From: JBDHUW01 sp039809345
GTDB taxonomy: Bacteria; Patescibacteriota; Gracilibacteria; Absconditabacterales; Absconditicoccaceae
Reading direction: 5' to 3'
DNA length: 51,685 nt
NCBI GenBank assembly: GCA_039809345.1
Contig: JBDHUW010000007.1
Span: 1 to 51,685 of the forward strand
Each line of letters begins with the position of its first letter. The stretch's first letter is position 1. Positions 21,945 through 32,332 of the stretch are shown here, in pieces. Under the pieces are notes generated by a model, which made no database searches, was not told where the DNA came from, and was given only the letters and a program-made list of their open reading frames with translations. The position numbers were made by a program, and so were the translations under genes.

Positions 21945-23252
21945 CTAACTAGGCGAATCATACATACCATCATGATACCAAAACTGCCTAAATGAAATCT
22001 TATCTAATGTAGTAGTATCGGGGTCTTCCTTACGTCTTGCATATAGCAAAGGACTTCAAACAGATGCATCAATAGTATTTGTAGATCATAATGCAAAAGA
22101 AATAGACTGATAGAGGTCGTGATCCCTATCAAATCACATAGCTACATGACCATCTTTTGTAGTTGCCTCTCACCAAAGATAATAAAACATTGTTTCATAT
22201 AAGGACTTCGCATCTAGTCATAATTTATTAACATATCTTTCTATTGCACCATCAATAACATCTTCCTTACTTTTATCACGTAACTGCTCTTGATTCTGAC
22301 GTTTCCAGGTATCTATAATAGCTTTATCAGGTGTGGGTGAAGATCAAAGTACTCTTCCCATATCATTTCTTGTAATATGATAGGCGACCTCAGCAAGTTT
22401 GTCATTATTATATTCAGCAAGTTTATAGACATTCTGATGCTGCCATTCATCTCCATATAATTTGATGAGTCTATTTTCTACTTCTTTCGTGTGGTCTAAT
22501 GTAGATGCTACACGAAAACGATCTCCCTTACAAGCAGCTTGCATACTAGCAAGATGATCTTCTAATCAGTCATGTAAATCTTCAAGTTTTCATTGTGTAA
22601 TATACGTGTGAAAAATTGAAGGGAATACTGCATTAAGTCAGTATTCATCTCATCATGGTTGCAAAAACTGTACACTAAAATCCTTCTTGATATTGTCAAA
22701 AAATCATAAGATAGCATTTTGTAATCTTGCGAAAGTTTTTGTATTTATCTTACTTGCAAGATGATGTTTTCTTTCTGGTATAGCATTGCCTCGCTCTCTA
22801 TGTGCACAAAGAAATGATGACGCCTCAACTTTGTCTTTAGCTGAAAGAACATTGGTAATAAAACGCGTAAAGTTTACTGTATTATTTCTTCCATCTTTAC
22901 TCCATCCAGTATTTGTATCAACATAAAATAATAATATTGCATAAAAGATTGAGCCAAACTTCATATGCTCATCATCTAAAACATCAAGTAAGTCCTTATC
23001 TGTTCTCTTAATAGTATTTCTTACTTCATATAAGGCATTTGCTATTTGTTTAAGATGAGGATGAGAAGATTGTACACCAAAAGTATGTAATATCTGATTC
23101 ATAGTCTCTAACCCTTTTGTACTTTTATAATCTGCAATAGTTTTAATCATATCAGTATTTTTGACTGCACCAGAAAAATCTTTACTATGTACTCATAGTT
23201 CTTGAACAGTATCTGTTCCGTTTTGGATATCATAGATCTTTATTATACTCAT
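21945..23252 (-). CDS. Hypothetical protein (435 aa)
   Basis: 435 aa, no family recognised. Mostly alpha-helical and soluble; no signal or membrane segment. Distinct stretches: DLLDVLDDEHMKFGSIFYAILLFYVDTN, RERGNAIPERKHH, LEDLHDGLEDHLASMQ, and a Trp/Tyr-rich C-terminus (FRQFWYHDGMYDSPS). It sits between the polymerase gene and the SDR cluster on the same strand, with gaps of 66-80 bp, and probably shares their transcript. Confidence 0.6.
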
Positions 23253-23332
23253 GCCATATACCTATATGATAGAATTTTTGTATTCTACATTATTTAAGCA
23301 TTAAGTCAACCATAAGTGTATTGGCTTATAAC

Positions 23333-24556
23333 CTACCCCCTAATCTTCATCAACGAATCCTCGCCTTTTTGCAAGGTACGATGTGTCGTGGCCGAGGTGA
23401 TGACAATGCCGCCGAATTTCTCGTTCAATTTTTCTATCGTTTGGTAGATTTTTTGTGAGGTTGAGGGTTTATCGAAGAGGGAGGGTTGATTTGTGTTATA
23501 TGAGATATCGGACAAGGTGACACCTGTGGTTCTGTAGGATTGGCGAGGTGAATAGATAATCGCAAACAACTCTTTCACCTTGTTCAACAACACATCTCTG
23601 TCAGCAGTGTGTTGCGGAAAAGTATGGATATGCTGGAGACGACGAAAGTTTTGGAGTCTACATGAGATACGGATTGTCTTGGCGACACCTTTTGCAGCAA
23701 TCAACTCTCTATATGCTCTCTCAAAGTTTTGGACCAAGTATGCTCGCAAGAGTTCTTTGTCACTTGTGAAATGCGGATGAAAGGATTTGGTGCGTTCAAT
23801 CATTTTTTGGTGCTGTGGTTTTTTGAGACTGATAGCATTGATACCATGGAGTTCATATCGAAGCTTGAGTCATGAGCCACCCATCACGCCTTGGACATAC
23901 TGCATCGATGCATGGATAAAATCTGCGACTGTCTCGCATTGCGCCAATCTCATCGCTCGCTTAGATGAGATAAACGGAATTTGGGTAATATGCTCATGCC
24001 CTACCCTCGCCAGCAACTCAGATGCATCTGTCATCACCATCACACCAAACGGTTTGCGTAATCATGCACAGATCTTGGCAATAATCCTCGTCGGCGCCAC
24101 GCCAATACTCACCGATATCCCAAGCTCATCATACACACGTTGCTGGATAGCTCTCGCACGATTTTCGTATCGTGTATGCTCATCGCCATGTATCTGCAAA
24201 TGATGCGTGATATCGATAAACGCTTCATCAATACTATATACCTCTATATCATTTGCTTCCTGTGCAAGCACTGCCATGACCTGTTTCGAAATCTGTTGGT
24301 AATAGGCCATATCAGGTTTGACCAACACAATATCATTGCCCAAGATTCTTTTGGCCTCTCGTGCAGGGGTCCCTGTTTTGACACCTCTGGCTTTGGCTTC
24401 ATAGGTTGCCGCCAACACAATATCCTCATCCCTTGCCACACAAACACACTTCCCTCTCAGCTCAGGACGTCTGGCTACCTCACACCCTGCAAAAAAACTA
24501 TCACAATCAACAAGTGCTCGACGTTGGGTGCTTAGAGGGAGAGATGGGCCTGGCAT
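23333..24556 (-). CDS. Y-family DNA polymerase (UmuC/DinB type)
   Basis: 407 aa translesion polymerase. LVDCDSFFAGCEVARRP (about 15-31) carries the first catalytic Asp pair. VLAATYEAKARGVKTGTP (about 47-64) is the fingers region. YSIDEAFIDI (about 107-116) has the D-E catalytic pair, ISVSIGVAPTRIIAKICAGLRKP is next, and a little-finger domain ends in an IRG tail. Start ATG at 24556 (MPGPSLPLS) was chosen because a 97% identical duplicate elsewhere begins at this ATG, although the frame continues 22 codons upstream. UmuC is favoured by the CEV and KTGTP patterns. A dyad about 40 bp upstream may be its operator. Confidence 0.9.
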
Positions 24557-24594
24557 TGGAGAGAGTTGGGGCGAATAATAAACAGTATATATAA

Positions 24595-24612
24595 ATGGTA
24601 TATTTGTACCAT
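24595..24612. promoter_or_regulatory. Candidate operator dyad upstream of the Y-polymerase gene
   Basis: ATGGTA-tatttg-TACCAT is a perfect 6-6-6 palindrome 39 bp before the start codon. The same arrangement with one changed base (ATGGTA-tttttg-TATCAT, 29542-29559) lies upstream of the duplicate gene fragment, which argues that it is functional. It may be a DNA-damage repressor site, which is inference only. Confidence 0.5.
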
Positions 24613-24637
24613 ATAATTTCAATAGAGATTTTCATAT

Positions 24638-24668
24638 AAAAAAACCTCAGGACTGAAAAATCCTGAGG
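24638..24668 (-). terminator. Rho-independent terminator of the 739-aa membrane-protein gene
   Basis: Perfect 8-bp stem CCTCAGGA/TCCTGAGG (24645-24652 with 24661-24668) next to an A-run at 24638-24644. Read on the minus strand this gives hairpin plus U-run, 25 bp after the stop codon. Confidence 0.85.
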
Positions 24669-24693
24669 CAAACCATTATTGTGCGATTACTGC

Positions 24694-26913
24694 TTAAATG
24701 TGTTTTTGTTTTGTTATATAGGGGCAGGCCTCGCTATAAAACATTACCCATAGGTTTTTTAGCGTTATAGGGAATTCCCAGAACACTTTTTTTATAACCC
24801 ATCCAATGCCAATTAATACATAGATGCTTATTGTAAATAAGCAAAACCACGTCCACCTGTTTTTGAAAATCCAGGCTGCAATATCCTTTTTCATTTTTTC
24901 AAACTTAGCGATTTTCATTCCCCTCGCTATTTCAGCATCCTTTCTCGCTTTTTCTCGTGCGGTTTCGTTCTTTAGTGCATCTTGATATGATGCTCCGTTT
25001 AGGATATCCATAATTATCTTGTAATTGGTACAGCCAGCTTCATCCGCAGATTTTAAATGTACATCATTTTCAGGCGTCCATTTTAATAATATGGTTCTCC
25101 CTACATTGTAGCTTTGATTTCCAGCCCAGCATGTAATGGATTTGATTCTGGTCAGTATGTCTTGTTGCATCTCTTCTGTCTGATGCAAGAAGAAGGGGTT
25201 TTTCATTGCTGTTCTATATGGGAGCATCTTCCAACTTGACTTCCCAGCTTTGAATTCTTGCTGGCTTATTACTGCTGCAATGGCTCTTCTTTCCCTTAGA
25301 GACTTTTTATATTCATGTGTTTCAAATGCTGCAATTCCAGCAATGATTAGAATGAAAAATCCAAACATCCCTAATAGGCTAAGCAAGATATTAGAATCAA
25401 ATGACCATTGAAACGTACTCGGAGCTGTATACCAAATAATACCTGCGCTGGAACTAATTGCGAGCAACATATATCTCCATATTTTCTTATACTCATCCTC
25501 AAATCGCTCACTGAGGTCAATAGCTAAATTCATTACAACCATCAGCTTGTAGGCGGCAAATAACATAATGCCTGTTAACAAAAGTATTAATGAGTTTGTT
25601 TTTAGGAACATATAGCTTGTAGCAATAACATCTTTCAGCCCATCTCCAATTTTTTTTATTATTGCAATTATTGCATCAAAATGTACTTGAATCCACTCTC
25701 CTATAAGCCATATAAAAAAACATATTACCAGGATAATGCAAATTATACCAAGTGATCTTAGTATTTTGCCTATGGTTCTGAGATATGGGGTTATTGAGTT
25801 AACAGTTTGCAGCCATCTCATCTTCCACTTTTCTTTTTGTTCTTCTGACGGGTCAATCATTTTTTTGAGCAACTCCCCAATAACATGGAAAAGCAACTTA
25901 ACAGCTGCTATCAAGCACCAGATTGGAGTAATACACCCTATTGTTATGAGAGTAATGATGGCTGTACTTTTCATTATATGCCACAGCCCATTGAAATCCA
26001 TATTAATTGGAGCATTAAACCATAGAACCACAAATGTTACAGGGCTTACTACCCAGAATATAAAATGTCTGGCTAGTGTTGCCCAAAACCCTGGGCATAC
26101 ATGTGGTTTTAACTCTACCTTTTTTGATGGAGACATTACATAATTGCTTCTGGCACTTTTGTAAAGCCACCAGTAGAGGCCGTTTTCCTGATTCACAACG
26201 AAATCATTGATATGGTTTTTTACGGACAAAAATCGAGTAAACGATTTATTCGCAATTACCGTATCATCATTTACCCCCTTGGGGTACAATGCGAAACCAA
26301 AATCGATCCCCAATAAATTATATGCCCATGCACTTTTGGAAAGGTACCTATCCCCTGCCATAGTTTGCTGATCATCGAACGCCCACATTTCTTGCAGGCT
26401 TTGCTGTGAGCGTATGAACCCCACGATCATATACAGAAGCCGAGACAGCCACAAAAGTGGCTTCATGACTTCCGGTAGTTCTCCTCTCTGCACTTGTTCA
26501 TAAGTATTAGAGAGGGCAATTAATTGATCTGTATTCATCCTGCGAAGGCAGGCCTCCATGCATTGTAGTGAGGTTTCATTTGAATTGGTTGGTGCAGGGA
26601 AGTCGATGTTTCCCCTCCAAAGTAATGCACGCAGAACCTTAACCGGTAAGAACTCCATCATGGCTATTATCTTGATGTAAACATCGGTTTCACCATCGTT
26701 TATGATGGTATTCAGCCAGTTTCTCACCTCCGCTCCAGGTGGTGGTTCTTCAGTGAACCTGAGTTGTGTGCGGATGAATTGCCAAAACAGCAATGCTTTT
26801 GCAATTCTCATTTTTTTTCCACTCTTGGGTGTGTACTGCCCTCCCATATTCGTGTAAATTTCTCTTAGATTTGCTGGTTTGCAGTACGCCAGCCATTTTT
26901 TTTGTAAATTCAT
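24694..26913 (-). CDS. Polytopic membrane protein without any in-frame UGA (probably imported gene)
   Basis: 739 aa, family not recognised. The N-terminal about 285 residues look cytosolic (Trp-rich: WNLLGIDFG, WWLYKSA). About seven hydrophobic segments then lie between 290 and 720 (HFIFWVVSPVTFVVLWF; IITLITIGCITPIWCLIAAV; LGIICIILVICFFIWLIG; LILLLTGIMLFAAYKL; LLSLLGMFGFFILIIAGIAAF; WFCLFTISIYVLIGIGWVI). A charged helix (RERRAIAAVISQQEF; EKARKDAEIARGMKIAK) is present. It is the only long gene readable in the standard code: about 35 glycines, all GGN, none UGA. Bordered by its own terminator. Confidence 0.85.
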   Translation of the reverse strand: MNLQKKWLAYCKPANLREIYTNMGGQYTPKSGKKMRIAKALLFWQFIRTQLRFTEEPPPGAEVRNWLNTIINDGETDVYIKIIAMMEFLPVKVLRALLWRGNIDFPAPTNSNETSLQCMEACLRRMNTDQLIALSNTYEQVQRGELPEVMKPLLWLSRLLYMIVGFIRSQQSLQEMWAFDDQQTMAGDRYLSKSAWAYNLLGIDFGFALYPKGVNDDTVIANKSFTRFLSVKNHINDFVVNQENGLYWWLYKSARSNYVMSPSKKVELKPHVCPGFWATLARHFIFWVVSPVTFVVLWFNAPINMDFNGLWHIMKSTAIITLITIGCITPIWCLIAAVKLLFHVIGELLKKMIDPSEEQKEKWKMRWLQTVNSITPYLRTIGKILRSLGIICIILVICFFIWLIGEWIQVHFDAIIAIIKKIGDGLKDVIATSYMFLKTNSLILLLTGIMLFAAYKLMVVMNLAIDLSERFEDEYKKIWRYMLLAISSSAGIIWYTAPSTFQWSFDSNILLSLLGMFGFFILIIAGIAAFETHEYKKSLRERRAIAAVISQQEFKAGKSSWKMLPYRTAMKNPFFLHQTEEMQQDILTRIKSITCWAGNQSYNVGRTILLKWTPENDVHLKSADEAGCTNYKIIMDILNGASYQDALKNETAREKARKDAEIARGMKIAKFEKMKKDIAAWIFKNRWTWFCLFTISIYVLIGIGWVIKKVFWEFPITLKNLWVMFYSEACPYITKQKHI

Positions 26914-27309
26914 AAAAATTTGTTTTTGTTTGATTTTTGATTAATTACTGTTAAAGACATCGAAGGATGGTATTATATCTAATCGGGGCATAAATGTCAA
27001 TGATTTTTGTTGGTGGAGGATTTGGTTATATACTCGTTTTTTTACTTCCTATATTCTCTCAATATCGGGTCACAAGCTTGATGCAGTTTTGTCATATGAA
27101 AGTAATAATATTGTACCTTACCGATGACAAATTACAAAGATAAACAGCGCTCCCATTGTAGCATAGGGAAATAAAACTTGAATTTACAATACGCGCAATA
27201 TTCATATTTCCTCTGGGAATCTCATATCTGAAAGATTTATATTATACTTGTACCCTAACAACATAACTTCTTTTATTATATTGCTGTGATGTGTCGCACA
27301 ACAAAGACA
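26914..27309. other. Intergenic region between imported-looking gene and abiEii
   Basis: About 400 bp, AT-rich, no ORF of meaningful length in either code, no tRNA and no strong repeat. Presumably the promoter of the minus-strand 739-aa gene lies in its left part. Confidence 0.4.
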
Positions 27310-28140
27310 CTATATAGCAAAAGACAAAACATACTCATACACTTCATCTAAATCAAATCACTCTAATCAAAAAACTACAGGCTGTAAGTCTGTTTCTATC
27401 TGCTTATGGAGTTGTTGACGAACGATATCATGTTGTATAGTAATTATTCAACCTGCTTCTTTCACTTTATCATATATAAGTTCACGGATAGTCATAAAAT
27501 CAAATCATTTCTTTTGTGCATATCGAATATCATAAAAATCGCGAATTGCTGGTATGTTTCTTGTCAATGTTGCTCTCATCTTTTCTGCCATTGCTTCTTC
27601 CAATGACATGCATTTTATAGTTGTTTGAGAGAATAATGGTGCTCCAGTTAAAACATCATTAAATACATCTTGAATAGGTAATATTACTGGTGTACGAGAA
27701 AATGATACATATGTTTTGATATCAAAAAGGATTGTTTGTTCCGTATTTGTGATAGCAGATATATATTGCCGTTTCATTCAACCAAAATGGTTTGTATCTC
27801 TTTTGCGTTGATCTATACATACTAATCATAATTCACTACAGATTTTTGTAACATCGTCAAAAAACTCTTGAATGACAATTCCTCTTCATGTTCTATTTTT
27901 TTCTCCTACTACCAAAGAAAAATCAAGATCTTCACTTAATCTATAATATCCAAAATGACATTTATTCAAACACGTTCATCCTTTGAAAATATATTTTTTA
28001 TCAAGTAATGCAATTTTATGAAGGATTATGGTAAGATAGAAATCTTTTTCTAATGTAGTAGAATCTCGTCATTGTGTATTAATGGCAGCAATATACTCGC
28101 TTCCATTGCTTATGTTGTATTGTTCTCGAACCGTTGTCAT
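27310..28140 (-). CDS. abiEii: AbiEii-type nucleotidyltransferase toxin
   Basis: 276 aa. YIFKGGTCLNKCHFGYYRLSEDLDFSLVVGEK (about 55-86) is the signature of the AbiEii/AbiGii nucleotidyltransferase (KGGT.L.K, R.SEDLDF with the catalytic Asp pair). LEEAMAEKMRATLTRNIPAIRDFYDI (about 185-210) is the conserved C-terminal block. In the AbiE type IV toxin-antitoxin system this enzyme blocks growth during phage infection. Its 5' end overlaps the AbiEi-like gene by 31 bp in code 25. Several UGA glycines are present, so it is native or adapted. Confidence 0.88.
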
Positions 28141-28724
28141 ATTAGCATATTGACACGATATAAAACTGTTTTAGATGCATATGTCTCTGCCATTTTATGC
28201 AGTTTTTTCTGATCAATATTGTTTGGTTGTTGTTGTAGAAATTCTAGACTATTTCCATCGATAATCATTTGAATAAGAGCTCTTTCAGGTGTCATAATCA
28301 TAATTTTCTCGTGTGCAATAATAGTCTCTTTCATACCTCGAAAAAAAGATGGCCTTACCTTTTTGAACATATATTTTTGACCTTTAATATCTTTTTCGCC
28401 TAAATATACACTTGTATACAATGTCATATAGTTTGGAAGTTGTGTCGTGAAGCCATACATATTGTATACATTCATACCACCAAAACAATATTGTACTCAT
28501 TCACAGTATAATTTACCTATGACATATGGATTCACAAATTCACGAGACTCTAGATTAAAATAATATACTCACTTTTTTAATGGCTCTAAAAGTTTACGTT
28601 TACACATTTCTGCAATACTATACCCTGGTGTTTGCGCATCAATAATTTTCTGCAAAAAATCCTTTTTAATAATAGGTTTCTTGTAATAAACCAGTTTTGA
28701 CCTAAGGATATCTACATTGCCCAT
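28110..28724 (-). CDS. abiEi: AbiEi-like antitoxin/regulator
   Basis: 204 aa, directly upstream of abiEii. The N-terminal region (KPIIKKDFLQKIIDAQTPGYSIAEMCKRKLLEPLKKGVYYF) fits the winged helix of AbiEi regulators. The rest (NPYVIGKLYCEGVQYCFGGMNVYNMYGFT, TPERALIQMI) fits the AbiEi C-terminal antitoxin domain. A standard-code reading would stop at the UGA that here encodes Gly; in code 25 it runs 9 codons further to TAA, increasing the overlap with abiEii. The order antitoxin then toxin is as known for AbiE. Confidence 0.8.
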
Positions 28725-28939
28725 GTTTTTATCTGTGTTATAAAAAGTAACTTATCTTACTTTTCGTATCACAGTTTGCAAGAGTAATATTTTACTCAGA
28801 TAATCAAATACAAATATTATATGCATAATCCTTATAGCGATGATGCGTGTCAATTACAAAGAATAAACTAGGACAAATTTTTACTTTCGAGATGCTATTG
28901 GGATATAATAAAGATAATTTATTTTTATAGGAAAGTATA

Positions 28940-29356
28940 ATGAATAGATTAAATACGGCAGATGTACATTTCACTAAAGTTCAATCACTTTGTACAGATC
29001 ATGAGAAACAACTCTATGATGTTTTGTCAAAAAATCTTGATACATACTATCATGATCAATTTGTTATATGTCCCAAAGTAAGAATTGTTGATATGGTTAC
29101 ACAGACAGATGAAAACAAAAGTATCTGGAATAGAGTTACATCAAGACATGTAGATTTTTTGCTATGCAAAAAACATGATTTACAACCAGTATTAGCTATT
29201 GAGTTACAAGACCCTTATCATACTACAAAAAAATGAAAATATAGAGATTTGCTTGTGCACACAGTATGCAAGAGTGCATGACTTAAACTACTACCTCTTT
29301 GGACTACAGATGAACAGAAAGTATGAGATTTTTTGAAGAAAAAGTTGGGTGGGTAG
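28940..29356 (+). CDS. DUF2726-domain protein (restriction-endonuclease-like)
   Basis: 138 aa. EKQLYDVLSKNL...QFVICPKVRIVDMV ... RVTSRHVDFLLCKKHDLQPVLAIELQD, then KGKYRDLLVHTVCKSAGLKLLPLWT, follows the DUF2726 pattern (E..ly..L...l....v..qv.l.dv... ....VDFvlc......p..aIELDD..H....r...D..k..i...agipl). The D...E.. core is that of a PD-(D/E)xK-like fold. Function unknown. It stands alone, divergent from AbiE, inside the island. Confidence 0.75.
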
Positions 29357-29407
29357 AGGGTAGAATTCGTTTCTTAATTTCTCCATAAATCTTCACCATA
29401 GAAATAT

Positions 29408-29522
29408 ACACACTTCCCTCTCAGCTCTGGACGTTTGGCTACCTCACACCCTGCAAAAAAACCATCACAATCAACAAGTGCTCGACGTTGGGTGCTTAGA
29501 GGGAGAGATGGGCCTGGCATTG
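29408..29522 (-). pseudogene. Duplicated 5' fragment of the Y-family polymerase gene
   Basis: A 115-bp segment matches 24444-24558 with three differences, in the same orientation. It encodes the first about 37 residues (MPGPSLPLSTQRRALVDCDG..) and then runs into unrelated sequence. The match begins at, or 2 bp before, the start codon and stops abruptly inside the gene, so it cannot make a polymerase. It marks the 3' edge of the defence operon. Confidence 0.85.
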
Positions 29523-29541
29523 CGTATCAGAATAAAAATAA

Positions 29542-29559
29542 ATGGTATTTTTGTATCAT
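29542..29559. repeat. Second copy of the ATGGTA-N6-TACCAT-type dyad
   Basis: ATGGTA-tttttg-TATCAT, upstream of the truncated polymerase copy at the same relative place as the dyad at 24595-24612. Flanking bases (ATAAATGGTAT, TTGTA.CAT) are also shared. Confidence 0.55.
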
Positions 29560-29591
29560 TTATTATAAGGATTGCAAGGGGTTAGAAGCTC

Positions 29592-30077
29592 TTAATTTTT
29601 CAAGTTACATAAATTCATACACAGCATTATAAACTCATTTGCTTTTGCAAAAAAATCATCTTCTTCTTGAGAAAGATCTTTAACTCAATGAAATGTATTA
29701 TTCCTAAGTCTATATACTCGAACAAGCAATCACTTGATAATAATAGCATTATCACAACTAACTAACATTTCATCAAAATGTTTTTTTAAATTATTTCTCG
29801 TAAATAATAATTTAATTCTTTCAGGATGTGTTTTGTATCTTTCAACTACAAAATTATGTATATTATGTATATTATCGTTATCTATCTGTAAGATAATGTC
29901 ATTTGACTTATTCTCTCGATTTTTTTGAAAGTCTTTTTTAAACAATTCTTTTTCGAATAAATTTCGTATAAAGAAAAAATTTATAATACTAGGAATTCTG
30001 ATTTTTAATTCTTCCCAATTATTTCAATATGGGTTTAATTTTTTAAAAAGAAACTCATTCTCTGCATCTAATGTCAT
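29592..30077 (-). CDS. Small HEPN-like protein downstream of DUF262 fusion
   Basis: 161 aa, helical. Near the C-terminus RLRNNTFHGVKDLSQEEDDFF contains the R-N-x3-H (Rx4H) motif of HEPN RNases (about 120-140), in a helical context like RiboL-PSP/Apea HEPN domains. HEPN proteins in defence islands act as metal-independent RNases or as dimerisation modules. It starts 18 bp after the stop of the DUF262 fusion and is the last gene of the restriction-modification operon. Confidence 0.6.
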
Positions 30078-30095
30078 AATTAAATAACTTAATTT

Positions 30096-32303
30096 TTAAA
30101 AACGATCATGTATATAGCTCACAGCTTCCTCAATAGTTAATGCTATAGAAGATGCAGTTCTTCTAATATAAAACTCTGTCTTGCCATTCATCGTGAAATA
30201 TATTTCTTTTGAAGATGGGCGAACATCAAAAATCAATATTTGTTTATCTCATATAGTTTCAGCCTTTACTACAATGAGTGCATATGATTGAGAAAAATGT
30301 GTTTTAAGCAGATTATCGACATCTAAAAGTAGAGAATCTATTTTTTTATCAGAAAATAAATCGATATCATTTTGAAGTCATAAAATCTCACTATCATCAC
30401 CTACTCATACAAATAATTTTCATCATTCTGAATTAAGAAATGCGGCAATCGTTTTAACTACCTGATACTTTAATTCGTCATTACGTCTATTTTGAAAAAG
30501 ATCCCATCTGTATGTTGATTTAAATTCGATGTTGTAGTTTTCTCCCCCTTGGATTATCTTCATAATACTAGTATCTTCACTTTCTTTCTCAGGGTTTTTA
30601 ATACTTTCAACATATTTTTTAATTGCTAAAATCATACGTTTTCTTCTTTCTTCGAGGAATTGTTCATAGGGCAAATCTGCAAAATGAGGAGGTATTGCAT
30701 TCTGTTCTAAGTTACTAGTCCAATCAATTTCTCAATTTTTTGAAAAAATATCGACATATTCTCTTGGTGATTTATTTGATATAGTTTTATTGTCGCTATT
30801 ATATGCATATACCTTATTTGCTATTTGATTTATATCTTCCTTTTTAATTCCATTAGCACCATATGTAGACAAAAGATAATCCCTAGGGAAAATATGATGC
30901 AAATCGATATCAATCTTCTCTCAGAGAGATTCTTTAGTTACTAAGTCAACAAATGACTTACTAATAGGAAGATTTCTAAAAAGTAACGGTTTATGAGCAT
31001 ATACTTGCGCAGCGGTATATCCAATAAATAATGGTGACCTAATAGAACTTGTTACAATATTTTTAGGGAATGTTATATTCCATATATCTCATGTAAGTAA
31101 TGTATCAATTTCAGATTGCAAGAATGCTAAAAATTCTTCTGCCGTCTTAATCTTTTGTAATTTACCGAAGTCTTTTGACAATACTGTTTCAAATGAGTTA
31201 GATGCGTATTTTTGTGTTAAAAACATTGTCACATAATAGTATTTAATTATATGGTTTAACTGTTGAAAGTTCATGCTATACTCATTCATTCCAATAAGAT
31301 AAAATATATAACATGCAATAACTAATGATTGTTGTGATACTAAATTGGCATGAATAAATCATACATCTTTTAATAGTACCAAGAAATTGGCTCGTTGATG
31401 TTTATCTGTGACTAATCATATTACTTTATCTAAAGATTGAAACTCTCCTGTTTGTCATTTAAGGAAATTATATGCATCTTCTAGCTTTGCTCTTTTGAAT
31501 CACACTCAAATTAGAACCCTTACAACTTCATCAGCTCCTAATATAGCTATATCATTTCTTTTTTGAGTATACGATGAAAACTGTTCCACAAGTTTTCTTC
31601 ACTCTTCTCGGTATACAGACATTAATGTTAGTATGAAATCTGAGTTGTTGAGTACTTTCCCTTTGCTATTTATTCTCAGAAATATTTCAGAAACTACTTC
31701 AATAGGTGTTGTTTTAAAAATCTCTATACATGAAAAAGTAACATTTTTGATATTATGGACTCTTTGAATACGTTGAGCAATTTTCTGTTCCATATCTATG
31801 TTTTCTCAATACTTCTCTTTATAGTTAGCAATATATGAGTTAGATATACCCAAGAGATCATCTCATTGTAAAATTGCTTTGATATCATAAATCCAATCTT
31901 GTCATCTTTCAGTTCAAGCATCAGCTACTTTAAATGTTTCTTCTAATGGGTTAAAAGAAATGGTAATTGTCTCTGTTGATCAATCTTCTTTTTTAACTTT
32001 GAATCATGTAATTGAAGCATATAAAGCAGTAAGTCTTTGCTGTCAATCAATTACAACATATTGAGGTATTTTTTTAAGTTCAGAATCATTTCCAAATGCT
32101 CTAGTTTGTTGTTCAGTTTCATTTTCGAGGAAAATAATAAGACCTGTAGGATATCATCTATACAAACTATCAAATAGATCTCTTACACGAGCTCTATCCC
32201 ATACATAAGGTCTTTGGAGTTCAGGTAGTCATATATTGTGACTATCAATACCTTGCACTAATGCGTAAATAGGTCGATCTGTTTTTTTGAATATTTGACT
32301 CAT
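30096..32303 (-). CDS. DUF262/HNH protein with C-terminal AlbA_2 (Schlafen-like) domain
   Basis: 735 aa. The N-terminal DUF262 (GmrS-like ParB/sulfiredoxin fold) shows LPELQRPYVWDR..VRDLFDSL, VVIDGQQRLTALYASITG (DGQQR at about 88-92), and FLRINSKGKVLNNSDFIL. A central DUF1524-like HNH reads DIDLHHIFPRDYLL (about 470-483). The last about 170 residues form a Schlafen AlbA_2 domain: NYNIEFKSTYRWDL, VVKTIAAFLNSEGGKLFVGVGDD, YIRRTASS. GmrSD-type proteins cleave modified DNA using nucleotides. Fusion to AlbA_2 is unusual. It follows hsdM by 29 bp in the same operon. Confidence 0.85.
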
Positions 32304-32332
32304 AACTAGATATAATATATAAAATAAGTTAC

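Noticed and set aside
23787..24203. 138-aa plus-strand ORF over the Y-polymerase gene
   Set aside because: Antisense shadow; the minus strand carries all polymerase motifs.
20417..24556. Named biosynthetic operon (polymerase, unknown, peptidase-like, SDR, kinase-like)
   Set aside because: The genes are close and partly overlapping but share no recognisable pathway, so only their spacing is reported.
25736..26143. 135-aa plus-strand ORF inside the 739-aa gene
   Set aside because: Antisense shadow of a coherent membrane-protein frame.
24559..29407. Transposon flanked by the duplicated polymerase fragment
   Set aside because: No transposase or integrase and no terminal inverted repeats were found between the copies; only the duplication itself is reported.
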